Positions 25,836-32,879 of a DNA stretch of 64,000 bases are shown here, piece after piece (within the stretch, counting starts at the first letter, position 1; every line of letters starts with the position of its first letter). The DNA is from RH-AL1 sp965198495. GTDB lineage: Bacteria > Pseudomonadota > Alphaproteobacteria > Rhizobiales > Beijerinckiaceae. Both the position numbers and the translations under genes were made by a program. The notes beneath the pieces are model-generated. The model was not told where the DNA came from and did not search any database. It saw only the letters and a list, made by a program, of their open reading frames with translations. The DNA is taken from the NCBI GenBank assembly GCA_965198495.1, contig CBDAPL010000001.1, positions 1,488,001 to 1,552,000 of the forward strand, read 5' to 3'.

Positions 25836-26335
25836 CGCGGGCTGGCGCTGCGGCTCTTGCGCGACATGAAGATCGAGGAGATGAGCACCAGCACCAATCC
25901 GCCGAGCACGGCGAGCTCGACCATCGTGTGATCGAATGGCGGCAGCGGCTTGCCGTTGCTCGACATGCCGGAACTCTCCAGCGTCACCACGAGGATGCGG
26001 CGGACGCAGGCGATGAGGCCGACGATGAGGAAAGGCTCGATGGCCAGCTTGTTGGTCTCGATCGAGGCGCGCACCGTGTGCAGGATCTCGACCAGCATCA
26101 GCACGAAGAGCAGCTTGTCGACGACTTCGAAAATGCCGCCGGTCTGCGGCCATTGCCGGATGCTCTCCCAAACGCCGGCCAAGGTGCCGGTGAGAGCCAA
26201 CAGCGTCGCCACGACGAGGATCGCGCCGATCCCCATGGTCAGCCAGTGCTCGACCTTGAGGAAGGCCTCGATCACGAACTCGTTCTCGTGCGCCCTGTCG
26301 TGATCCTGCGTCTCGTCGCTGACCCGTTCGTCCAT
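25832..26335 (-). CDS. PsiE-family (phosphate-starvation-inducible type) membrane protein
   Basis: A 167-residue protein with four hydrophobic segments: WLTMGIGAILVVATLLAL, VDKLLFVLMLVEILHTV, IEPFLIVGLIACVRRILVV, and MVELAVLGGLVLVLISSIF. The pattern, with the conserved EILHTVR and RRILV motifs, fits the PsiE family. The charged N-terminus (about 25 residues) is cytoplasmic by the positive-inside rule at the loop after helix 3. E. coli PsiE is induced by phosphate starvation, but function is unknown and regulation here cannot be read from sequence. It is convergent with lutC, and the two stop codons overlap in CTAG. Confidence 0.82.
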   Translation of the reverse strand: MDERVSDETQDHDRAHENEFVIEAFLKVEHWLTMGIGAILVVATLLALTGTLAGVWESIRQWPQTGGIFEVVDKLLFVLMLVEILHTVRASIETNKLAIEPFLIVGLIACVRRILVVTLESSGMSSNGKPLPPFDHTMVELAVLGGLVLVLISSIFMSRKSRSASPR

Positions 26336-26485
26336 CGCCGCCCCCGCTTTTCATGAACATGGACAGGATGCCTCGCGAAGTCGAGCGCCGCGCGCCGCCG
26401 CGCCGCGCTTCGGTCGTTCGGGCGGTGGGCGGCGCGCGCTCGTTCGGCTAGCCTCGCGACGCATTCCAAGCGGCAGGAGAGCGAG

Positions 26486-26788
26486 ATGGCGAAGACATTA
26501 TTCGTGGTGGCGACGATCGTCGCCAAGCCCGACAAGGCGGACGGCCTGAGAACGCTCCTCAAGCAGGCCGTCGCCGCCTTCCGGAAGGAAGACGGGTGCC
26601 TGCACTACACGCTCTACGAGGACCTCAAGCAGCCCGGCCGCTTCGTCACGCATGAAAGCTGGCGCGACGAGGCGGCGCTCGACGCCCACATGCAGTCGCC
26701 GACGATGGTCGCGGCCGGCCCGCAACTGCCGGATCTGCTAGCGGAGCCGCCGCTCATCATGCCGCTCAACGAAGTCGCGATCGGCTAG
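26486..26788 (+). CDS. Antibiotic biosynthesis monooxygenase (ABM)-family quinol monooxygenase-like protein
   Basis: A 100-residue single ABM domain. It starts KTLFVVATIVAKPDKADGLR, the first strand of the ferredoxin-like fold, then EDGCLHYTLYEDLKQPGRFV and HESWRDEAALDAHMQSP, the family signature. Such small cofactor-free enzymes, like E. coli YgiN, oxidise quinols or have no assigned substrate. A GGAGAGCGAG ribosome-binding site precedes the ATG at 26486. It is a single gene, divergent from the PsiE-like gene and convergent with nadC. Substrate unknown. Confidence 0.88.
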   Translation: MAKTLFVVATIVAKPDKADGLRTLLKQAVAAFRKEDGCLHYTLYEDLKQPGRFVTHESWRDEAALDAHMQSPTMVAAGPQLPDLLAEPPLIMPLNEVAIG

Positions 26789-26794
26789 GCGCGT

Positions 26795-27649
26795 CTATGC
26801 CGGCTCGAAGTCGAGCCCGAGGTCGAGCACCGGCGCGCTGTGGGTCACCCATCCGACAGAGATAAGATCGACGCCGGACGCGGCGATGGCCGGCGCGGTC
26901 TCGAGCGTCACCCGGCCCGAAGCCTCGGTGGTCGCGCGGCCGGCGACCATCGCGACCGCCTCGCGCAACATCGCCGGCGCCATGTTGTCGAGCAGCACCG
27001 CGTCGATGCCGACGGCCAGCGCCTCTTCGAGTTGCGCCAGCGTGTCGACCTCCACCTCGATCTTGACGAGATGGCCGACACCGGCCTTGGCGCGCTCGAT
27101 GGCCGGACGGATGCCGCCGGCGACCGCGACATGGTTGTCCTTGATCAGCACGGCGTCGTCGAGGCCGAAGCGATGGTTGCCGCCGCCGCCGACGCGAACC
27201 GCGTATTTCTCGATCGCGCGAAGGCCCGGCGTCGTCTTGCGCGTGTCGACGATCTTCGCCTTGTGCGGCTTCACGGAGTCGACGATCGCGCGCGTGACCG
27301 AGGCGATTCCGCTGAGGTGGCAGAGGAAGTTGAGGGCGGTGCGCTCGGCGGTCAGCAGGCCGCGTGCCGGGCCTTCGAGCGTGCCGACGACATCGCCCGG
27401 CTCAAGCCTGCTGCCGTCAGGCTTGTCGACGCGCAGGATGATGGCCGGCTCGCTCAGCGTGAAGGCGAGATGCGCCAGGTCCATGCCCGCGACGATGCCC
27501 GGCTGACGCGCCCTGATCGTCATACGCGCGCGCTGGCCGGGCGGCACGATCGCATCGGTCGTGAGATCGCCGGCGCGGCCGAGATCCTCGAGCAACGCGG
27601 CCCGCACGAGCGGCTCGAGCATGACGCGGGGCAGCGGCGGAACGATCAT
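26795..27649 (-). CDS. nadC: Nicotinate-nucleotide pyrophosphorylase (quinolinate phosphoribosyltransferase)
   Basis: A 284-residue enzyme that turns quinolinate and PRPP into nicotinate mononucleotide. Landmarks: DLTTDAIVPPGQRAR near residue 25, LNFLCHLSGIAS near residue 105, VDTRKTTPGLRAIEKYAVRV near residue 135, GGNHRFGLDDAVLIKDNH near residue 155, and DAVLLDNMAP near residue 215, with the PRPP- and quinolinate-binding Arg and Lys residues. It is the last gene of nadA-nadB-nadC; the nadB stop is four bases upstream of the start. The whole set makes NAD from aspartate. Confidence 0.95.
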   Translation of the reverse strand: MIVPPLPRVMLEPLVRAALLEDLGRAGDLTTDAIVPPGQRARMTIRARQPGIVAGMDLAHLAFTLSEPAIILRVDKPDGSRLEPGDVVGTLEGPARGLLTAERTALNFLCHLSGIASVTRAIVDSVKPHKAKIVDTRKTTPGLRAIEKYAVRVGGGGNHRFGLDDAVLIKDNHVAVAGGIRPAIERAKAGVGHLVKIEVEVDTLAQLEEALAVGIDAVLLDNMAPAMLREAVAMVAGRATTEASGRVTLETAPAIAASGVDLISVGWVTHSAPVLDLGLDFEPA

Positions 27650-27653
27650 CGGA

Positions 27654-29198
27654 TCAGGCGGGGACGCGCTTGATCGCCCGCTCGGCGATCCACATCGCCT
27701 GCGACAGCGTACGCGACCGGGAACTGGCTTGCGCCGCGTCGGGCTTGGGCCAATCGGTGCGATAGTGGCCGCCCCGGCTTTCGCGCCGCTCGAGCGCCGC
27801 GACGGCGATCATGAGAGCAACGAGCGCGGCGTCGCTCTGTGCGCCGTCCCCGCGCGCGATCGGCACCAGAGCCTCGATCCCGGCGATAATGCCGGGACGA
27901 TCGCGCAGCACGCCCAGCGCACCGGAGACGATGGTCCGCAGCGGCTTCGGATCGGGCGCGAGCGGGAGCGGGGATAGCGCGGGACGCACGGAGCGGGCCG
28001 GCGTCGCCGCGACGCTCGCCGCAACGCTCCGGGCACAAACCATCGCTTCGAGAAGCGAATTGCTGGCGAGCCGGTTGGCGCCGTGCAGGCCGGTGCGCGC
28101 CGCCTCGCCGCAGGCCCATAGGCCGTCGACCGAGCTGCGCCCGTCGGCGTCGACCGCGATGCCGCCCATGAAGTAATGCTCGACCGTGCGCACCGGTATC
28201 GGCTCGCGATCGGGATCGATGCCGTGCGCGTGGCAGGCCTTGGCGATCGTCGGGAAGCGCGTGGCGAAACCGGCGGGGATCAAACCACGCGTTTCCAGGT
28301 ACACCTGATGGCCGGCCTGGTGCTCGGCCCAGATCGCGCGCGCGACGACGTCGCGGGGCGCGAGTTCCTGGCCAGGCACGTCGGCCATGAAGCGGCGGCC
28401 CGTCTGGTCTACCAGCTTGGCGCCCTCGCCGCGCACGGCCTCGCTGACGAGCGCGACCGGCGTGCCCGGCACATCGAGCGCCGTCGGGTGGAACTGCACG
28501 AACTCGAGATCCGACAAGCGCGCGCCGGCGCGCGCCGCCATGGCGAGGCCCATGCCGAAGCAGCCGGCGGGATTGGTGCTCTGCGCGAACAGCCCGCCGA
28601 TGCCGCCGGTGGCGATGATCGCGCGGCTCGTCGGCAGCAGCACGGGGATCTCGCCGCCATCCGGCAAGAGCCGCGCGGCGAGCACGCCGGTGACGCCGGC
28701 AGAATCGGTGAGGACACGGCGGGCGGCCACGCCTTCCAAGATCGTGATCGACGGGCAGGCCCGCGCCGCCGCGACCACGGCGCGCATGATCTCGCGGCCG
28801 GTCGCGTCGCCCTCCGCGTGGACGATGCGCCTGCGGTTGTGCGCCGCCTCGAGCCCGAGCTTCAGCGCGCCGGCCGCGTCGCGATCGAAGCGCGTGCCGA
28901 TCGCCACGAGGTTGGCGATGGCCGAAGATGCCTCACCGAGGATACGTCGCGCCGCCGCTTCGTCGCAGAGACCGTCGCCGGCGGCGAGCGTGTCGGCGAC
29001 GTGCAGTGCCGCCTCGTCGTCGGGCCCGACGCTGGCGGCGACGCCGCCCTGCGCCCAGGCGCTCGACGCCTCGACGCCGAGCGGCGCCGGCGAGATCACG
29101 ATGACCGGGCAGGGCGCGAGGTGCAGCGCCGTCATCAGGCCGGCGAGACCGGCGCCGATGACGACCGGCTGGTTGGCGAGGCGGGGCATGTTGCTCAT
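27654..29198 (-). CDS. nadB: L-aspartate oxidase
   Basis: A 514-residue FAD enzyme that oxidises L-aspartate to iminoaspartate for NadA. The N-terminal FAD motif is VIGAGLAGLMTALHL, with SSAWAQGGVAA near residue 47, typical of the succinate dehydrogenase/fumarate reductase flavoprotein family. FVQFHPTALDVPGTP near residue 245 and YFMGGIAVDADGRSSVDGLWACG-type residues near 340 (HYFMGGIAVDADGRSS, then LWACGEAARTGLHGANRLAS) carry substrate and FAD contacts. Length fits the slightly short alphaproteobacterial form. It lies 25 bases after nadA and four bases before nadC. Confidence 0.95.
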   Translation of the reverse strand: MSNMPRLANQPVVIGAGLAGLMTALHLAPCPVIVISPAPLGVEASSAWAQGGVAASVGPDDEAALHVADTLAAGDGLCDEAAARRILGEASSAIANLVAIGTRFDRDAAGALKLGLEAAHNRRRIVHAEGDATGREIMRAVVAAARACPSITILEGVAARRVLTDSAGVTGVLAARLLPDGGEIPVLLPTSRAIIATGGIGGLFAQSTNPAGCFGMGLAMAARAGARLSDLEFVQFHPTALDVPGTPVALVSEAVRGEGAKLVDQTGRRFMADVPGQELAPRDVVARAIWAEHQAGHQVYLETRGLIPAGFATRFPTIAKACHAHGIDPDREPIPVRTVEHYFMGGIAVDADGRSSVDGLWACGEAARTGLHGANRLASNSLLEAMVCARSVAASVAATPARSVRPALSPLPLAPDPKPLRTIVSGALGVLRDRPGIIAGIEALVPIARGDGAQSDAALVALMIAVAALERRESRGGHYRTDWPKPDAAQASSRSRTLSQAMWIAERAIKRVPA

Positions 29199-29223
29199 GG
29201 CGTCCTACTCCCGGCTCTCGCTC

Positions 29224-30216
29224 TCACTTGACGGCCAGCATGCGCTCGACCGCGCCGCGCGCGCGAACGGCGACGGCCGGGTCGATGAGCACCTCGTATG
29301 TCAGCGTCTCCAGCGAATGCCGGATGTTGGCGAGCGTGATGCGCTTCATGTGCGGGCAGAAGTTGCAGGGCCGCACGAAATCGACGTCGGGGTGATGCAC
29401 CGCGACATTGTCGGACATCGAACATTCGGTCAGCAGCATGACCTTCGGCGGCTTCTTCGTCGCGACATAATCGATCATCGCCGCGGTCGAGCCGGAGAAG
29501 TCGCTCGCCGCGACGACGTCCGGCGGACATTCGGGGTGCGCCAGCACGAACACGCCGGGGTTGGCGTCGCGGAACTCCTGCACTTCGCCCGGCGTGAAGC
29601 GCTCGTGCACCTCGCAATGGCCCGGCCAGGTGATCATCTCGACGCCGGTCTGCCGGCCGATGTTCTGGGCCAGGAACTCGTCGGGGATCATGATGACCTT
29701 GGGCACGCCGAGGCTCTCGACCACCTTCACCGCGTTGCCGGAGGTGCAGCAGATGTCGCATTCGGCCTTCACGGCGGCGGAGGTGTTGACGTAGACGACC
29801 ACCGGCACGCCGGGGTTCCGCGCCTTCAGCATGCGCACGTCGGCGGCGGTGATCGACTCGGCGAGCGAGCAGCCGGCGCGGGTGTCGGAGATCAGCACCG
29901 TGCGCTCGGGATTGAGCAGCTTGGCCGTCTCGGCCATGAAGTGTACGCCGGCGAGCACGATGACGTCGGCGTCGCTCTCCTGCGCCATTCGGGCGAGCGC
30001 CAAACTGTCGCCGACGAGGTCGGAGACGCAGTGGAAGATCTCCGGCGTCTGATAATTATGCGCGAGAATGACCGCGTTGCGCTCGCGCTTGAGCCGCAGG
30101 ATCGCGTCGACGTCCTCGGCGTAAGCCGGCCATTCGAAGGGCGGAATGAAGCGGCTGACGCGATCGTAGAGACCGGCCGTGCGCGCGATGGCGCCCGAAT
30201 TCTGCACGGTCTGCAT
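29224..30216 (-). CDS. nadA: Quinolinate synthase
   Basis: A 330-residue enzyme that condenses iminoaspartate with dihydroxyacetone phosphate to quinolinate. The three 4Fe-4S cysteines of the family are found in DICCTSGNAV, AHPECPPDVV and RPCNFCPHMKRI. Other landmarks are VILAHNYQTPEIFHCVSDLV near residue 50 and YVNTSAAVKAECD near residue 140. It is the first gene of nadABC. Its start codon at 30216 is preceded by GGAG in GGAGTATAAGCTATG; this ribosome-binding site lies in one arm of a palindrome (30221-30239) that is probably an operator for the NAD regulator NadQ encoded further upstream. Confidence 0.95.
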   Translation of the reverse strand: MQTVQNSGAIARTAGLYDRVSRFIPPFEWPAYAEDVDAILRLKRERNAVILAHNYQTPEIFHCVSDLVGDSLALARMAQESDADVIVLAGVHFMAETAKLLNPERTVLISDTRAGCSLAESITAADVRMLKARNPGVPVVVYVNTSAAVKAECDICCTSGNAVKVVESLGVPKVIMIPDEFLAQNIGRQTGVEMITWPGHCEVHERFTPGEVQEFRDANPGVFVLAHPECPPDVVAASDFSGSTAAMIDYVATKKPPKVMLLTECSMSDNVAVHHPDVDFVRPCNFCPHMKRITLANIRHSLETLTYEVLIDPAVAVRARGAVERMLAVK

Positions 30217-30220
30217 AGCT

Positions 30221-30239
30221 TATACTCCAAACGAGCATT
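30221..30239. promoter_or_regulatory. Candidate NadQ operator over the nadA ribosome-binding site
   Basis: TATACTC and GAGCATT flank a 5-base spacer, an inverted repeat with five of seven matched pairs. It sits immediately before the nadA start and covers its ribosome-binding site, so binding would block initiation of transcription or translation. NadQ-family regulators act on nadABC in proteobacteria; that this palindrome is the NadQ site is inference. Confidence 0.5.
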
Positions 30240-30294
30240 TCTGTTCGCTTAAACTGGCTGGCGGGTGGCTTTTCGTCAAGCCCCCGTCATCGAA

Positions 30295-30592
30295 TCATGC
30301 CGTTTGGGCAGTGTGCCTGACCGGAAGAGCTTCGATTGCGCGACCGACGGCCGCTTGCGCCATGCGAAGATCGTAGGCTGTTTGAAGATTGAGCCAGAAC
30401 ATCGCGCTGTTGCCGAACCAATGACCTAAGCGCAGCGCGGTATCGCCCGGTGATCGCGCGTTTTCCCCGAATGATCTGACCAAGCCGGTTCGGCGGCACG
30501 TTGATCTGCCTTGAAAGTTGGGCTCGCGTCATGCCGAGTTCAGCTAGTTCGTCAGCCAAGATTTCTCCGGGATGGATCGATGGGCGTTTCAT
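30295..30592 (-). pseudogene. higA-like antitoxin, broken by a +1 frameshift
   Basis: The first 47 codons read a HigA/XRE antitoxin start (MKRPSIHPGEILADELAELG, then RLGQIIRGKRAITG). After ITG the frame is lost; one base removed from the run CCC at 30446-30448 restores DTALRLGHWFGNSAMFWLNL, the conserved continuation, to a TGA at 30295. The intact family is about 100 residues. It lies seven bases after the end of the broken higB, in the usual toxin-first order. The lower GC of this stretch suggests transfer. A sequencing error is possible for one indel but unlikely for all three in this pair. Confidence 0.85.
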
Positions 30593-30598
30593 TGGGCC

Positions 30599-30889
30599 TC
30601 AGCCTCTATGATAATCGAAAATCGCGACGTTCGAGGACCCTATGTCCCTCTTCGGCCCATTCGAAACAGAGCCGCCATCGCATCTTAATCCGAATGCTGA
30701 ATTGGCCGCTCCTGTCACCTCGTAAAGCTTCGAACCGGTTACTCGGAAGCGCCCTGAGATCGTTCAAACTCGTAGCCGCGTCCAATATCTCCAAGCGCTT
30801 CCAACCCTGCCGCTCGAAGCTCCGGAAATCGCGGACGCTGTCGCGCGGGCAAACAACTCCGTTGCTTTGTCTCGAAAGCTAAGGATCAC
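30599..30889 (-). pseudogene. higB-like RelE-family toxin, broken by two frameshifts
   Basis: Pieces in three frames align to one HigB: VILSFRDKATELFA from a GTG at 30889, then, after a shift in the CGCGCG run near 30842-30847, RDSVRDFRSFERQGWKRLEI and DAATSLNDLRALPSNRFEAL, GDRSGQFSIRI, MRWRLCFEWAEEG; after a second shift near 30640 the usual C-terminus NVAIFDYHRG appears and ends at TGA 30599. A working toxin would need all pieces in one frame. It is followed by the broken higA. Confidence 0.85.
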
Positions 30890-30927
30890 ACCGCGTGTTA
30901 CTGACGCGGTACGTCAGGCGTCAATGT

Positions 30928-31866
30928 CTATGCGCCCGCCAGCGGCAGCTTCGTCCCGGCGATCGCGCGCTCGGCGAGTACGTCGCGGCGGAACGTCACC
31001 AGCTTGGCCGGCCGCCCGCCGGTGTCGGTCGCCATCGCGCCGGTATCCTCGACGAGGTCCTGCTGCTCGATGAGCCGGCGGAAGTTCTGCTTGTGCAGCC
31101 TGCGGCCGGCCAAGGCCTCGACGCTGCGTTGCAGCTGGAGCAACGTGAAGGTCGGCGGCAGCAACTCGAAGACGACCGGACGGTATTTGATCTTGGCGCG
31201 CAGCCGCGCGATGCCCGTCGCGAGGATGCGGCGGTGATCGCCGCTCATGCGGCGGCCCAGCTCGCCGACGCTCGCGCTCGCGTGCCGGGCCTCCGGGATG
31301 AGGCCGGCCTCGAACAAAAGCTCGTAGCGCTGCAGCACGAGCTCCTCGTTCCAGCCGTGCGGCGCGAAGCCGAAGGTGATGGCGCAGCGTTGCGCCCGCG
31401 CGCGGCGCGCCTCGGCGCCGGGGGCATCGTCGACCCAGCCGCGCAAGGCTTCGGTCAGGGCCTCGTCGCCGGCCATCGTCTCGGCGCGGCGATCCTCCCA
31501 GGGAAAGAACGTGTACCAGTCGAGCCAGGTCGAGGTGGCGTCGCTCGCCTCCTCCTCGCGTGTCAGGCCGAGATAGGAGATCGAGACCATGCGCTGGTTC
31601 TGGTCGCCGCCCCGGTCGCGGTCGGCGAAGGTGTAGAGCTGTTCGACGTAGCCGATCGGGCGATGCGTCTGCTGCTCGACCCAGTCGCGCAGGCCCGATT
31701 GCAGCGAGCGATGGGCCAGCTCGAAGGGACCGGAGGGCAGTCCATTGCCGCCGCCGATCGTCAGCACGCGCGGCTGATCGTCCCGCACCGCGACCAGCAC
31801 CGCGATGAGGTTGACGGCGACCGCTTCCAAGACGTTCGGCGAAGGGACGTGCGCATCGATCCGCAT
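30928..31866 (-). CDS. nadQ: NadQ-type NAD biosynthesis regulator (Nudix-like, COG4111 family)
   Basis: A 312-residue protein. The N-terminal half is Nudix-like (VNLIAVLVAVRDDQPRVLTI, then GPFELAHRSLQSGLRDWVEQ), but without a complete Nudix box, so it probably binds rather than hydrolyses a nucleotide. The C-terminal third is a winged helix: ELLPPTFTLLQLQRSVEALA, then HKQNFRRLIEQQDLVEDTG. This order is typical of NadQ, a repressor of nadABC described in alpha- and betaproteobacteria; the ligand reported for a family member is ATP. It lies about 700 bases upstream of nadA on the same strand, separated only by a degenerate higBA pair. An ATG at 31866 is the start. Confidence 0.85.
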   Translation of the reverse strand: MRIDAHVPSPNVLEAVAVNLIAVLVAVRDDQPRVLTIGGGNGLPSGPFELAHRSLQSGLRDWVEQQTHRPIGYVEQLYTFADRDRGGDQNQRMVSISYLGLTREEEASDATSTWLDWYTFFPWEDRRAETMAGDEALTEALRGWVDDAPGAEARRARAQRCAITFGFAPHGWNEELVLQRYELLFEAGLIPEARHASASVGELGRRMSGDHRRILATGIARLRAKIKYRPVVFELLPPTFTLLQLQRSVEALAGRRLHKQNFRRLIEQQDLVEDTGAMATDTGGRPAKLVTFRRDVLAERAIAGTKLPLAGA

Positions 31867-31912
31867 GCGGGTATTGGGTCGAGGCGGACGGCCGCGTCAA
31901 GCGAGCTTCCGG

Positions 31913-32623
31913 CTAGTTTCGGCCGGCCTTGAAGGCGCCGGCGTAGCTGAAGTCCGGCGCCGCCTTCAGCTGCTCGACCGTCGCCGCCATGGTCGCGGCA
32001 TAGCTGTTGGCGACCTGGTCGTAGGCGATGGTGATGGCCGTCGGCGTCACGGCGACGTAGCGATCGCCGATGCCGAGCAGGCCGCCGACCGCGAGGATGT
32101 AGGCCTGGACCCCGTCGTGATCGATGGCGATGTCCTTGATCGTCGCCAGATCGTCGCCGGAGCGGCTATGGACCTTCAGTCCGATGATCGTCGAGGCGAG
32201 ACGCTCGTTCGCCAGCACCGTCGTGAACGTGCCCGAGCCGGTCAGCGGCGCGGGCGTGCCGTTGCCCGCCGCCGCCGATCCGCTGTGGGGATCGAGCGTC
32301 ACCATCTCCGTCATCGAACTCGGGTTCAGCACCATCGCCACCGGTTGGCCGGCTTTGTCCTTGGCCCGCACGAGGATCGAATTCGGCAGGATCTGAAGGT
32401 CGGTGAAGCCGGCCTTGCGCAGCGTGGCCTCCATGTCCTTGCTCAAGGCTTCCGCCTTCGCGGCATCCGCGCGCTTGGCCTCCCTCGCGTCGCTCGGCTG
32501 AGCCGCCGATGGCTGGGGCTTCGCATCCTCGCCCGTCCGATCTCGAGGCTCGGCGGCGCCCGCGCGCCAGATACCGGTCACGACGAGCAGGCTCGACAGG
32601 GCGAGAACGACGATCGGCTTCAT
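31913..32623 (-). CDS. Exported PRC-barrel domain protein
   Basis: A 236-residue protein with a signal peptide (MKPIVVLALSSLLVVTGIWR, cleavage near RAGAAEP). After a low-complexity segment comes a PRC-barrel domain (residues about 150-215): ANERLASTIIGLKVHSRSGD and LATIKDIAIDHDGVQAYILA are typical, then VGGLLGIGDRYVAVTP. The ATG at 32623 with AGAGGG upstream is preferred over an in-frame TTG at 32632. PRC-barrel proteins in rhizobia are common and mostly of unknown role, with a few linked to envelope stress or photosynthetic reaction centre H. Neighbours give no clue. Confidence 0.8.
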   Translation of the reverse strand: MKPIVVLALSSLLVVTGIWRAGAAEPRDRTGEDAKPQPSAAQPSDAREAKRADAAKAEALSKDMEATLRKAGFTDLQILPNSILVRAKDKAGQPVAMVLNPSSMTEMVTLDPHSGSAAAGNGTPAPLTGSGTFTTVLANERLASTIIGLKVHSRSGDDLATIKDIAIDHDGVQAYILAVGGLLGIGDRYVAVTPTAITIAYDQVANSYAATMAATVEQLKAAPDFSYAGAFKAGRN

Positions 32624-32879
32624 GCGCGGCAACCCTCTTGATCCGTGGCGACGACGCCTCGAACGAGCGGCGACGCTAGCACGACACGCGCCGCGGAGGA
32701 TCGGAAGGTGTCTTCGCTGGCTGAGGTGGAAGGTCGGATCCGCCGGCGAGCGCCGCGTAAGCCTTTCCGAAAGGTTTTATGGTTAATTCTTTAGGCGACC
32801 TCTCCTCATCACAAGGCATACGGTTCGAATGCGAAGCGATCTCGCGACGCGATCAATCTTCAAAGGAGCGGGATCGCCG

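Noticed and set aside
32757..32780. CCTTTCCGAAAGG followed by TTTTA as a terminator
   Set aside because: The stem is only five base pairs with a three-base loop, and no plus-strand gene ends just before it.
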